This document shows, piece by piece, positions 24,938 to 36,411 of a DNA stretch of 64,000 nucleotides. The stretch covers positions 18,913,646 to 18,977,645 of the forward strand of contig NC_052399.1 of NCBI RefSeq assembly GCF_009389715.1. The letters are read 5' to 3'. Numbering within the stretch: the stretch's first letter is position 1; each line of letters opens with the position of its first letter. Under the pieces are notes generated by a model. It saw nothing but the letters and a program-made list of their open reading frames with translations, made no database searches and had not been told where the DNA came from. Made by a program: the position numbers and the translations under genes. Source of the DNA: Phoenix dactylifera (taxonomy: Eukaryota; Streptophyta; Magnoliopsida; Arecales; Arecaceae).

Positions 24938-25870
24938 GTCTATCTCTAATATGAATATCTTCATTAGGATTTGAGGCAAACTCCCATTACATCTCAGAAA
25001 GAAACCAAAACCAAACCCTAAACCATAAAAACAAAAAGTTGGATGGAAACACTACATTATTATGATAGTTTAAAAGAGAGATTAGGAAGGTAACATTTCA
25101 GGCTAGCTGATTCATCCAGAACCAATTTAGACCTGGTTTTCCAAACTCATTTATTTAGAAGCAATATTTGTTTTTGGGAGCAATTTCACTTACACCTCCT
25201 GAAAATAATCTTTATCAAGCCTCATTCTGTTATTGTTGCCTAGATTATATCGTTATCAGAGCTTGATTCTCAGCTGGAAGCATCTGTGTTCAGAGAAGTT
25301 GCTTGATTCTCATATCAAACTTTAGAAAAACCTCACAATATTGGCACTGCACGTTGAGAGATGCTGATCTATCCTATAAAAAATGACTCGTATTAGGATA
25401 AAGAGCTTATATAGTTGTACACTGAAGATACAAAGATTCTTTAAATCACTGATAAGATTGTTCAGCTTGTTGAATAGTTTAACAGGTCTACTTACAGACC
25501 ATTATCTTTTGTAAAAAAAATTTATTCCTCTTTTAGGTTTTTCTTTCTTGCAATTCCTTTATAAATAGTTTCTGTAAACTCTCTCTTTCTAATAAAGGTT
25601 GGGTGGCTTTGCCTCCGTCTTCATAAAAAAAGAAATAAAAAATTCAAAGCTTGTGTTTGCTTGTATGAATTGGTCACACTCTTTTAGGTTGGCCTGACAA
25701 AGAATCCAGTGATGCAGTGTCGAAATTAAAAAGCGATGAACATGGTCAACATCATCTGATATACCTTACTAATCAATGTAGGATATGAACACTCACCTTA
25801 AACTTTCAAAGGTTTCCGTGATGAAACTTGGCTAACATGCTGTGAGATTCATTGCATACGTTGTAGAATG
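24938..25870. repeat. Segmental duplication, block B'
   Basis: Second copy of block B in the same orientation, enlarged by an inserted segment at 25,266-25,647. Confidence 0.85.
25266..25647 (+). mobile_element. Insertion with A-rich tail, flanked by agcttg repeats
   Basis: Relative to block B, about 380 bp are inserted here between two copies of agcttg (25,260-25,265 and 25,648-25,653). The insertion ends in an A-rich tail (aaaaaaagaaataaaaaa) and carries an aataaagg signal shortly before. This looks like a retroposed sequence in plus orientation; I cannot name its source. Confidence 0.6.
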
Positions 25871-27659
25871 TTTGGAATGAAAGGATGTTACTGACTCAAT
25901 TAAAAAATGATCATGCAATCCTAGAGATTAGAGACTAGCATATTCTTTGTGAGATGTGCATTTAATATACACTTGAATTGAATGATAAATGAAAGTCAAC
26001 AAATTTAAGATATAATTGTGAAAACTTATAATTATCTTGCATGTCATGTTAAATGTAAATAAAATGCTCTCCTGTTAAGTGAATTTCAATATCAGGTAAA
26101 TCGTAATTGTTTTTACTTCTGATCCTGAGCTTCTGTGTTCAATGATTTTCAGGTTTAAATCAACAAAATCAATGATCATAAAACAATTAATCCTATCTGG
26201 GTGCTATTATCACAAGGATCTTCTTATTGGTGATGAAGAGGAAATAATAAGTGACGGCCGATTTTTTGATCTCTGCAGGATGTACTGCGAGAATGTAATG
26301 GCTGTATCTCTCTGTACATCAAAAGAAAAAGAAAGAAGAAGACTAAAATGAGTATATATTCATGAAGGTATTATTCAAATTCATTTAGGTTCTTCTGAAC
26401 CTGACTTCTCTTCAAAAAAATGCTGCATTAAATATTTGACATTTCCTATCTTCTTATGCAACAAATTTGAAACGAGGGCATGTTTTTTCTTTTCTACAAC
26501 AAATAATGAATGTTTCTTTTTTGTCAAGGAGTTAACGTTGATAAGTGCTAACTAGATACTTCAAAGTATGAGACCCAAGCAATGGCATGACTTTTATATA
26601 GAAAGGAAAAAATCAAAATGGTTGAAAGTACATATGAGATTACATCCCGAACCTTGGATGAACTCTTTCATGAGTTTTTTGGATATAGTTAGAACAATAA
26701 GACATGTATTGAAATTGGGATTGAATCTTGGCGCAATTGATTTCCAACTATTTGAACTTAGCAATCTTAACAGGTTGTTGCCCACCATTACTCAGAGGAA
26801 AAGCATTAAAGAAGAAAGAAAGATACAGTCTTATGTAAGGCCTACTTTAGTTAATAACTGTTGAGGAAATTGAAGGACTCGTCTTAGTTTTCAAAGATGC
26901 GGTTCTAGCAGTATAGAATCTATGGATGTCGCTATCCTTGTAGTCATTGCTTGACATAATGAAATTATGTATGGTGCATCTGTGAATTTATAGGGCAGTA
27001 TATTGGTGCATTGAGATGTAAAAACAAATCATAAAAGGGTGAATTTAATGTCACTCGTAGTTGAGTGCAGTCTGCGAACAAGATGTCCATTAACAGCACA
27101 AGTTTTTCCTTTTCTTCAAATTCTTGTGTTTAAACCTTCCCCCTCCCTCCTCCTCAATCGTATTCCCGGTCACATTGCCCTACATTTACCCGTAAAAAGA
27201 AAAGGACAAGATTGTCTTTTTCTTCTTCACAAGGAAATAACAGAGAGATTCTCTCACAAGCATGAGTTGGTCCTTTGTGTTCCAGCATAAAAGTGAAACT
27301 TTGGAATGGACATTTATGCAGGCATGCATCCTTTTAAGTTTTATTCCAAATTGCCCACAGGTTAATAGAAATTTTACAGAGACCATGTTTTAGCTCCCAA
27401 GATGATATTGTTGGTATGCTGGTAGAAGCCACATGGTCTAATTGTGCCAAATGGAAATTTTACTTCTGAAGAGTGAAGGGTAACCTGTTCGCCTTCTTAT
27501 AAAGGATGTGGTGCACATCTCTAATGTTTGGCTCCTACTATCCTATAGAGTTTCCTCATCATCTTGATCAAGCTTGATACATATATAAAAAGCCATCCAT
27601 GTTTTCAGGCCAACTTATGAGAATAGGCAAACAAACCAGTCAGAACTCAGCCGAACTGG
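25871..27659. other. Intergenic DNA without a recognised gene
   Basis: Read in all frames; short ORFs only, none recognised (for example 98 residues at 26,568-26,864, with no known motif). Confidence 0.4.
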
Positions 27660-27660
27660 G

Positions 27661-27763
27661 TTGCTTTACCATTCAGTCTGTGGAGCTCATCTCTCTCTCT
27701 CTCTCTCTCTCTTTGCTTTACCATTCAGTCTCTGGAGCTCGTCTCTCTCTCTCTCTCTCTCTG
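27661..27763. repeat. Tandem 50-bp unit ending in (TC)n
   Basis: The phrase ttgctttaccattcagtct...ggagctc followed by a (TC)n run occurs twice in tandem (27,661-27,713 and 27,714-27,763). Confidence 0.9.
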
Positions 27764-28204
27764 TGTGAAAAATGTATGGAGGAAGCGGTTACTCCCCCGC
27801 AGTTTTATTGATGTGGAGGTCATTTTCAGATGTAGTACTGTTGGTGGTATTTGTAGCATGAATTGCACGGAAGTTGATTAAAGGTAGTTGCAGGCCTTCA
27901 TCTACTGGTTTAAGGTTCCTTACGAAGGGATAAAAGCCAGATCAAACAGAATGTCATGCACTGTTCTTGCTCATAGGTTCATGTTTCCATCACTTTGGGA
28001 TCCGTGCATGAAGTTTATTATATATCATCCAAGTACCAGCAACTCATCTCCAGATATTGACTACCCAAAAAGTTAACTAATTCTGAAAAATACGACTTTC
28101 TTTTCTATTTTACTCTATAATTGCATCATACTCTTCTATTCTTTGCATTCTCTCAGGCCATGCATCTCAATCATGAAAAAAGGAATAATGTATCCAATCT
28201 TTGA
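27764..28204. other. Downstream flank of the FT1 locus
   Basis: No recognised feature. Confidence 0.4.
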
Positions 28205-28425
28205 GTTTTTTCATGAAATCCAAAGCTTGTGCTGCTAACTGCTAGTATCTCAGTCCCCATCGTCCAGCTATGTCCACTTCTCTACTAGCTTCACTTCCAG
28301 TGCCATTATTTTCTTTATACACTGTGAAGTCCCCAACAATGATGCTACGTAAATCCCTGTTGCAAGAAAATAGGAGAGGCGGCACTGTGCAAGCTAGCTC
28401 CCAATTTCACCATATAAGCCATAGC
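28205..28425 (-). other. FT1 3' flank, paralogous to 31,232-31,473
   Basis: Immediately downstream of the FT1 stop codon. About 220 bp match 31,232-31,473 (shared words tttcatgaaatccaaagctt, ctctactagcttcactt, gcaagaaaataggagagg). This includes the likely 3' UTR of FT1. Confidence 0.8.
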
Positions 28426-30257
28426 TTACGGTTGCATCCTTCTCCCGCCGGAGCCGGACTCTCTCTGGCAGTTAAAATAGACTGCTGCGACCGGTGATCC
28501 GAGGTTGTAGAGCTCTGCAAAGTCCCGGGTGTTGAAATTTTGGCGCCACCCAGGAGCATACACTGTCTGCCGCCCAAGCTGCTGGAACAGCACAAAGACG
28601 AACCGGTGGATGCCAAGCGCCGGACGTGGGCTCTCATAGCACAAAATCTCCTGACCTGAACCCAGGTATAAAATCACGAGACAGAGAGATTAGGCCTGCT
28701 TATCATTCTTCTGCAACAACTTTTTTTTTTTTTTTTTGGGGGGGGGGGGGAGTGGGGGGGAAGGGGGCTGTAAATGTTGAAACGTAGGTGATTAAATTGA
28801 GAAGTGGATGAGGCATTTTGATCCCACCATCGGAAACACAGACAGCTAGTAGCTAAAAGATAACCTGATCCACCTGGGCGGACTTATCTTTTTTGGTTCT
28901 TGTGATCTTACCGTAGGCAGCTCCAGTCGTTGCCGGGATATCTGTGACCAACCTATAGCAGCAGCGTGGATCACGTTAGTACATAAACATAAATTTTATG
29001 AGAAAAGCTCAAGGGTAGATCGGATTAACTTTGGAGCAACGCAAGTTTTTTGAGAGACTGAAAGTGCAGTTTCATAATTAGGGATTCAGTGACATTTGTG
29101 CAATGTTTTTGGTGCATGTGCCTTTGTATGGTGGCGACAATCCAAACTTTTATATGACAATTGCAGGATGGATCAATGGTTTCAAGCATATAAAGTGGCC
29201 TAGTTAAGATGTAAAATATATGATTAAAGATTTATTTTGCTAAGAGACATGCTCCTCTTCTCCTAGATCGGATACTGGGATTAGGATCAGAATTAGCTTT
29301 TAGGCAATTGGTTTGTCAAGGATTGCATATATATTGAAGCAACTCAAGTTTCTATTAGAACAACACTATAGAAACTGAAGGCATATATCTGATATAAGTC
29401 GCATGGTTAGATGAACTGTACCAAATCTGGTAGAAGCCAGCAGGTTCGGCACTGGTTGTTTGTCTAATTTTTGGAATTTTGCAGTCGAATGGTCCTAGAA
29501 TATATTTTTTTTTCATTTTTCGGCCAGGTTTTCTGTTTCTAGTCGGATTTGCAAGGCTACGTCTAGGGTTTAGTTTGCACTATATTATTTTGGTTGATTA
29601 ACAAAACATTTGAGGAGTTTTGTTCCACACTTCCTCTTCTCATTCCTTGTTCTTGTGTCAATGGAACAAATCCTCAAAGCAATGCAAAAAGAAATATGCT
29701 CATGGCTTCTCCGATGAGTACAACTCCTCCTTAAATCGAAGGCCACGTTCTACTGTACATTGTCGGCGGGTGCTTACCAGTGCAAATACTCCCTGAGATG
29801 CGGGTCACTTGGACTTGGAGCATCTGGGTCTATCATAATCTGCAAGACATCGTTAGAACGACTTTAAGAACTAGCAGATATCACCATGATAGAACAAAAT
29901 ATATATATAAGGACACTGGACTTCGCTAAATTCAAAATCAGAAGTAACCCTTCTGCAAGGAGATCGAGTAGTAAGCCCACAAGAAGTTATGCATCTTGGG
30001 GGGGGGGGGGGGGGGGGGGCGAGCGAGAGAGAGAGAGAGAGAGAGAGAGGTGGGCTTACAAGGGTGTAGAAGGTCCTGAGGTCAGTGCCTCCAACCTCAA
30101 TCCTAGGTCTGTCAGCGACAGCTGAGGGTTTAAGCTCACATCCATTGGCCACCTCCCTCGAATGGTAGATCACCCTGAGGGGTACACTTCTTAAGAATGG
30201 ATCCAGCACATCTCCAATCACCCTTCCCACAACCAAAGGATCCCTTTCTCTTGGCAT
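28426..30257 (-). CDS. FT: FLOWERING LOCUS T-like protein 1 (PEBP, florigen type)
   Basis: Four coding exons, read on the minus strand: 30,257-30,060 (198 nt), 29,839-29,778 (62), 28,952-28,912 (41) and 28,655-28,426 (230). All introns are GT-AG, and the exon sizes match the invariant FT pattern. The product is 176 residues, the family norm. It has the PEBP ligand motifs DPDAP (residues 70-74) and GIHR (115-118). Florigen-type features are Tyr84 (FT Tyr85, the FT-versus-TFL1 switch), the external loop [10 protein letters not shown] with Tyr133, Trp137 and Gln139, and the ending RESGSGGRR. Hd3a-equivalent 14-3-3 contacts (Asp and Arg of DLRTFY, and Arg129) are present; the Phe contact is Tyr100. 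Role: a mobile phloem signal that binds 14-3-3 and FD-type bZIP proteins at the shoot apex to start flowering. Nearest neighbour is FT2, a tandem paralogue. Intron 1 starts with a (TC)n-poly(C) tract. Confidence 0.97.
28738..28750. repeat. Poly(T)-poly(G) tract in FT1 intron 3
   Basis: 17 T (28,721-28,737) directly followed by 13 G, then further G-rich sequence, in the last intron of FT1. Confidence 0.95.
29998..30050. repeat. Poly(G)22 and (GA)n next to the FT1 intron 1 donor
   Basis: 22 G (29,998-30,019), then a (GA)n run to 30,050. On the FT1 transcript this is (TC)n followed by poly(C), beginning about ten bases after the GTAAGC donor. Confidence 0.95.
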
Positions 30258-30469
30258 GAGTCCTACCTCCGAAGAGTGCAGGGGGGGAATTAGGAGCTTA
30301 TGGTAAGACAGGCTACTTGCAGGGAAGTATGAGGAGAAGAGGGGGTAAAATGAAGGGGATCAAGTGTGGCTTTGATGCTTTCGTTTAGAACGTCTATGAG
30401 AGCTACTTTGGCGCACAGAATTTAGGTCTATGATCCTTTAGATTTGTATAGATTTGTCACTGGGTGCTG

Positions 30470-30477
30470 CTTTTATA
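30470..30477 (-). promoter_or_regulatory. Candidate TATA box of FT1
   Basis: TATAAAAG on the minus strand, preceded by CCAA, about 213 bases upstream of the FT1 start codon. Position and sequence fit a plant core promoter; transcription start not known. Confidence 0.4.
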
Positions 30478-30569
30478 TTGGAATATATTTTTCTCTGTGC
30501 ATGGCTTCTTAAAATTCATGTGACTGTCTGTTCTTGCCGGTCATAAAGTTGTGTAAGCATCTTTTCTTG

Positions 30570-30600
30570 TCCCCGGTCCCCGGTCCCGGGTCCCGGGTGG
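30570..30600. repeat. GC-rich CCCCGGT/CCCGGGT tandem in the FT1 promoter
   Basis: Two CCCCGGT units followed by two CCCGGGT units, with self-complementary CCCGGG cores, about 310-340 bases upstream of the FT1 start codon. Confidence 0.8.
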
Positions 30601-31231
30601 GAAAGCTTGAGAGCTCGAGAGAGGTCGTTGGTCATGACATTGGTTTCTGATTTACCATGGGCCTATCATCATATCTATTTGACTTCTTATGATTTTGTCC
30701 TTGAGCTATTTCCATGGAATTCGCATCCCTCCTTTTCCAGTGACATGATCGGTTGACGCGAGTAAAACGAAGACCCTTCCCTCGCTTTTACTGTGCTGTT
30801 TTCGAATGGTTGCTTCCATCATTGTCACGTCCTTCAGAAGTTGTCGAGTTCTCATTGGCTGAGAGAAGATTCAAACTTTTGGAGGAAGGCCCACCCAAAA
30901 AATAAATAAATAAATAAAAAAGCCCGCGCAACTACTTCCACTGGGGAGTACTGCGCGCAAATGCCCGAGAATATAGCTGCCCACGAAGACGGATATGCGA
31001 TAAAAATTCTAGGGCATCTAATGCCTAATGGCTGGACTAAGTCCTAGTTTGCAGAATAACGCACATTTTGATTGGCATCCAACTTTCACTTATTTTAATG
31101 TACATGACTAAAGTATTCACGCCTGTTATTGTGCTGAGAGAATAGTGACAAAGTATCAGGCCTAAAAATAAAGTATTTCAACACAGCAATGACCAGCTAT
31201 CTGCTTTTCAGAGTAAAGTATTTCACATTCT
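30601..31231. other. FT1 upstream region
   Basis: Probable distal promoter of FT1, then spacer to the displaced FT2 flank. An (AAAT)n-like run lies at about 30,899-30,918. No ORF of note. Confidence 0.4.
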
Positions 31232-31473
31232 TTTGAGTTTTTTCATGAAATCCAAAGCTTGTACTGCTAACTGCCAATATCTCAGCCCCTAAGGTGCGGC
31301 TATCTTCACATCTCTACTAGCTTCACTTGCAGTGCCATTATTTTCTTTAGACACCATGAAGGTCCCTAATAATGCTATGCGGATCCCTCCGGCTGTTCTT
31401 TGTAGCAAGAAAATAGGAGAGGTGGTGCTGTGCAATCTAGCTCCTAATTTGACCACATTAGGCATAGTTTAAG
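31232..31473 (-). other. Displaced 3' flank of FT2 (paralogue of the FT1 3' flank)
   Basis: About 240 bp collinear with 28,205-28,425 downstream of FT1. Read on the minus strand, its right edge begins TAAACTATG against TAAGCTATG after the FT1 stop, so the segment starts at the stop-codon position. The matching coding end (RRMT) is found 7 kb away at 38,496, in FT2. The best reading is that this is FT2's original 3' UTR and flank, cut off by inserted DNA (31,474-38,495). Confidence 0.75.
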
Positions 31474-31476
31474 TCA

Positions 31477-33400
31477 CGCCTTGAACCCAACATCCGGGTC
31501 CAGAACGTGACACGGCCGCATACTTCCTAGAGCAGAGCCCTAGAGACTATGCTAGACTTGAAATATGAGCATAATTCACACAATACCAACAATGAAACTA
31601 ATTCAGTTATATTAATTCTTCAATAGTTCAATTACAGATTTTCTGATATCCATCGGTTTCAGCAAAATAAATAATTAACTAACTAATGAATAGCTTCACG
31701 AACTCCACGTCCCTTCCATTCGAGTCTATGCCTCCTGTGACTCTCAAAAAAAAAGTAGAAAGAATATGAGCTCTTTCCAGCCCAGTAAAAATTTCAAACT
31801 ACTACACTAAAAGTAACAAGAAAATAATCAATTAATAATGCTAGACGAATATTGTATCAATAGTCAGAAAAACTCATAAATAACATGCATATAAGTTCTC
31901 ATTATCATTTTTTTCAGAAGCATGCGTGCACATACACTTATATATCTCATATATCATTAATTGTTCAACAATAATTTTTTATGTCATGTTATTCATTCTC
32001 ATTTGCTTGATTTTTAGGTTTCTTATCAATTTTTCTCTTTTTATTTTTTTCTTAGCTTTGGACTAACCATGATCATGACTCAACTCGAGGTTGATATAAT
32101 ATCACGTTTTAGCTCATGATGGCTATTCAACCCACGTTATAGCTTGTGGTGGCTTTATAACCTAGCTCGAGGCTGATACCATGCATAAGTCCGTAGTGGC
32201 TTCATGACCCAGCTCGAGGCTAATATAACGCATAAGCCCGTGGTGGCTTTATGTCCTAGCTCCAGGCTGATACCATGCATAAGCCCATGGAGGCTTCATG
32301 ACCCAGCTTGAGCCTAATACCACTCGTAAGCCCATGGTGGCTATCCAAACCACGTTATAGCCCATGGTAGCTTTTAATATGTCAGTAAGGCTAGTCCAAA
32401 CTATATCTTATCTATCTGATTTATCTGTTATTTTTGTCAAATCAATTATTATATATACAATTAACTTTTCTCAAATTTAGGATATCTTCGATCATATAAT
32501 AATTTTCTCAATATCTTATATATATAATAACTACATAAATATATTTGTACTAGAAATTATATAAAAGCTTATTGTTACATGTCAAACCAATACAAATCTC
32601 ATGATGCAAATCTAACAATACAAACCAATAAATATGTATATATATGGTGATTCAAGTACAGAAATTCTTACCTTTATCGCAATCTAATACAGCTACAATG
32701 CTACCAATCTATACCTAATATATTCAGTCAATTTAATATCAATATAACACAAATTTATCCTTTATCAGTCACTCACCATATTAATGAATCAATTATTTAA
32801 TAGTTACCTAATTTTAAAGTTTTAATATTACCCATATTCTCTATTCTTCTTTAATTAAAAATTAAAATTAAAGGTTAGGGCCTTGCCTCAATTGGAAATT
32901 AAAGTATAAAATTTTATTGGACTTCTTTTTGCCCGGATGACTGCATCTCCATACTAAATTAGGACTGACTATAAAAAATAAATTTGTATAGAAAGATATA
33001 CAAGGCCAGCTAAATGATAACACCCAATTATTCGAATTGGTTAGTACAATGCAATTCAATTTATCTAATTAATAAATATATATCCAATTAGAAAAAAGAT
33101 AATAAACCAGAGATTATTAATTATGGGTCCAATAGTAGCTGACAACAGTTGGGTGCATGACGGACAGGGTTGACTAGGTGGCAAGGTCCAATGATCCGGA
33201 TCAGTATCCTTTCGCCAATCAAGCTAGTTAACTCATAAAATAAAAATCAGACTATGGTATGGTAACACAATAGAGATTCATGATAATAGAGTTCAGCGGT
33301 GCTTAGCAATGGCCGGGGTAAGGCTAGTGCAATGGATGGTCGCAATGACACTAATCCAAGATTGTGATCGACTCAAATCCACAAATCAAATAATGCAGAA
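31477..33400 (-). mobile_element. Large-LTR copy with TCACGCC terminus and ~47-bp minisatellite
   Basis: The left end reads tcacgccttgaaccc...atccgggtcc, matching the terminus at 46,235 (inverted) and 51,309. The conserved box follows at 31,745-31,795 (on the minus strand tactgggctgg...gagctca...then a T/A run). A tandem array at about 32,120-32,390 has units near 47 bp (taagcccgtggtggctt...ctcgaggctgatacca). The right edge is uncertain; 33,400 is only approximate. No polyprotein gene. Confidence 0.6.
32120..32390. repeat. ~47-bp minisatellite, about five units
   Basis: Repeats of a unit with core aagcccgtggtggcttt and agctcgaggctgatacca. Confidence 0.85.
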
Positions 33401-34620
33401 GATTCATATATCGAAGCTATCCAAGATACGAATATTTTTTATGGAGATTTAATCGGTCATGAGGTTAAAAAGCTGACTAATTTTGAAATAGTTTCCAAGA
33501 TCAAGTAGGAAGAAGATATGCTTAGTGGAGATGATTAATTTTATGCCTTGGTACTCAAAAATTTTTTTAGTATACTAATTGATTTTGAAGCTACTCCAAA
33601 GTTCGAGCTATTATAAGATTCTATGCATGAAGATTTGATTTCATATGTAAAAGCCAATTATAGGCAGATACTTAAAACTATTCAAATGGAGACATGTGAA
33701 TATATCCAAAGTTTTACTGCTGATTTTACAACCGTGCAAATAATGGTCAATGCTCTAGAAAGCATTGGTTGCAACTAGCAACTTGATGATTATTGGCGTA
33801 AGCTAGACATTCTATAGAATCTCGACATAATAACTATGGAGTCAATGTTGAGGAGCAGTGTTAGAGGGCATCGACTTTAACATACATATCCAAGAGTACT
33901 GACTGATGAAGGAATTATTCTACGAGCCGATGAAGGAATTATTCTTTAAACCAATAAAAGATTTTGCTATTCAATTATTGATTTGACAAATTATTATATA
34001 TTGTTGTTATTGCAGCAATATTGGCAATGGCTGCTGTGACGTTTCACGACATCGATAAGTCCAATGTTGTTAGTATGGACTTCGCAATAAAGAAAAGTAT
34101 TAAGGTTCATTGCCAAGTTCTAATCCTATTAGGATTCCTATTCAGTTGGTCATTAATTTCAATGACTTTAAGATTCCATTTTTAGTTTTATTCTACTTAA
34201 TTATTCCTTTAAGAATAGTTATTTTTATCCTTTGGTGGTATCAAGTCTTATCTTTTAGTGGGCGTTGGTTTTTGACTTCGGGTAAGAATTAAATATCCCA
34301 CCCATATGAGGCCCTATTTAAAAGGACCTTTGGTGTTTCCTTTAGAGTGGTGAGAGAAAAAAGAGAAAAGAAGAGAGTGAGAGTTGCTCTTCTTTGTAAG
34401 GAGTGAGAGAGAGCCTTTTTGTGTGGCTCAATTTTTTAATAAAAATATGTTTTCTCTCTCATGATTATTTTCCTTCTAGCATCTCTTTTTGTATTTTTTG
34501 TTTGGTATTTATTCTAAATCTTGGGCCGGCATGGTCAATCTGCTCTGCGTAGCATGCCATTCTACACATGATATGAATAAATGTTGTGTTTAGATAAGGT
34601 TTAATGCATTATCCCGTCAC
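33401..34620 (+). mobile_element. Decayed retroelement: gag-like remnant and LTR/promoter-like region
   Basis: From 33,410 to 33,880 one plus frame with several stops reads like a structural-protein remnant (for example ADFTTVQIMVNALESIG). Then a promoter-like region: TGACG-containing tgctgtgacgtttcacgac at about 34,034, a TATA-like ctatttaaaagg at about 34,313, and a purine-rich leader and CT-rich stretch to about 34,500. This is the layout of an LTR or of a pararetrovirus-type promoter. The family cannot be decided by eye and no intact gene is present. Confidence 0.35.
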
Positions 34621-36411
34621 AAAGAATCCTGTTGAAACTATTATTCAACATTATAACAGTTATAATGATCCTTATTTGTATCCAAAAACAACTACAGAAA
34701 TTTATAATATTAAAATAATCTAATAAATAACAGATATTACAATGGCGATATGATGTATAACAGGTAATTAATAACAAAAAAAATAGAAGTATTAGTTTTC
34801 ATTTGTTACTAGATAAAATAGTCTTATTTTTGACTGTAAAATTTTGATGTAACAATTTAAATTTTCAAAAATATATTTTATTGAAAAGAATATGCAAGCA
34901 TAAATAATAGTCATTATTTAAATTTTCAATAATTTTATTCAAAAATTAAGAGGTGTATCCCAATAACATAATAAGGGTAGCTGAAACTATTATAATAGTC
35001 ATTATAATAATTACAACCTTGTTAGTAAGAATCATGGATGAGGCCCCTTTTTCCCAGCTGGGCATATATCCATCTTCTTAATGTTTCAGTCTGAAAAGTC
35101 TTCATAGGGTTTTGATGCCAAGAACACCGAAGCATAAAATCCAGATATATTGTTCTCTGGAAAGGAAAAAAAGCAAATCCAAATGAATTCATGTAGGCCA
35201 ATTATATGATTGCACATAGTAATATATCTGAGGTGGTAAAAGCTCACTGTCAACATTCACATACAGGGGACAACTGCGGATAATTTATTCCGTCTGTTTC
35301 CATGATGTGATACAGAGTATAATATAGCTAATAATGACTTGGAATATATAAGGAAATAACTTAAACAACACGTCGTACCAGAATTGGAAAAGAGAATTTC
35401 TCATGCACCATCTCAAGAACATAATTGTGATGCTGGATGACCTTTCATTTTGTCACACAACTAGGCAGCCAAGACCTATTCTCCATTGGAAGATACTTGA
35501 TAGGCCCAATTACGCGTACCCTGAAAGATTCTCAGCCATTCAATCATTAACTTGGCAAATATATGGAGAAATTATATCCCGCACTACTGCACCACATGGC
35601 CACGCACCACACAAATCAGGTTGTTTCACTTATCATTTTGTTGTCTCAGCAATTGGCCGATAGGAACGAGACGACCTAATTGGCCTGGTGCCTATGGTGC
35701 AAGATATAATTTGCCGACTCCATGATATGTAACATCAAATCTACGAGTTATGCCAATCCCCTTTTGCTGTATGGCAGACAAATTTGTTCATGGGCATAGC
35801 ATTTCCCTTCTCTATCCTTCAAATCTGCTCATTTTTTCTTCCCTCATTAATCTTGAGAAAAATAGCAAGTGGGTCATTTTTTTTCTACTAAAAATTGCTT
35901 GCTGGAATTCCAGAGGCACGTCTCCCTGAGATGTTGCCCTTGTTTCTATTGCTACAGCCTGGTGGAGAGGTCTACATGTCAAGCTAGGGCCCGAGCTGTT
36001 ATGCCTAGCCAGTAGGAAAGAGACACATCTTTGGATGCGATTTCACCAGTAGCAATAATTATTGTAATATTCGAGCTCTTTAAGAGCATCCCTTGGTAGG
36101 CCCCCATGCTGGCATTACTGTGTGCGCCAGGGATTCACATGACTTGTACCATGATTGCTAAAAGCGATCCCAGTTCTGCATGATGATTGATGATCGATAC
36201 ATGATGCATGGCATATGAATTTACCAGTGATATAATGAATCTAGCCCAAGGTTTGCAGAAAATATTTTCGTTTTTTGATGAATTTTTGAAGTCTTTTCTT
36301 AATTTCAAATCTTCACCTTTAGCCAAATTAGTCAAAGAAGCTGAATATGTTGATGGATAGTGCCTTAAAACTTTTGCTCATAGAGAGCCAGCTATTCAGA
36401 TATATGCTGGG
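34621..36411. other. AT-rich insert DNA without a recognised gene
   Basis: Part of the 7-kb insert downstream of FT2. The 86-residue plus ORF at 35,403-35,663 has no recognised motif. Confidence 0.35.

Noticed and set aside
35403..35663. 86-residue plus ORF as another FT or flowering gene fragment
   Set aside because: Looked for PEBP motifs because of its position in the cluster; none present.
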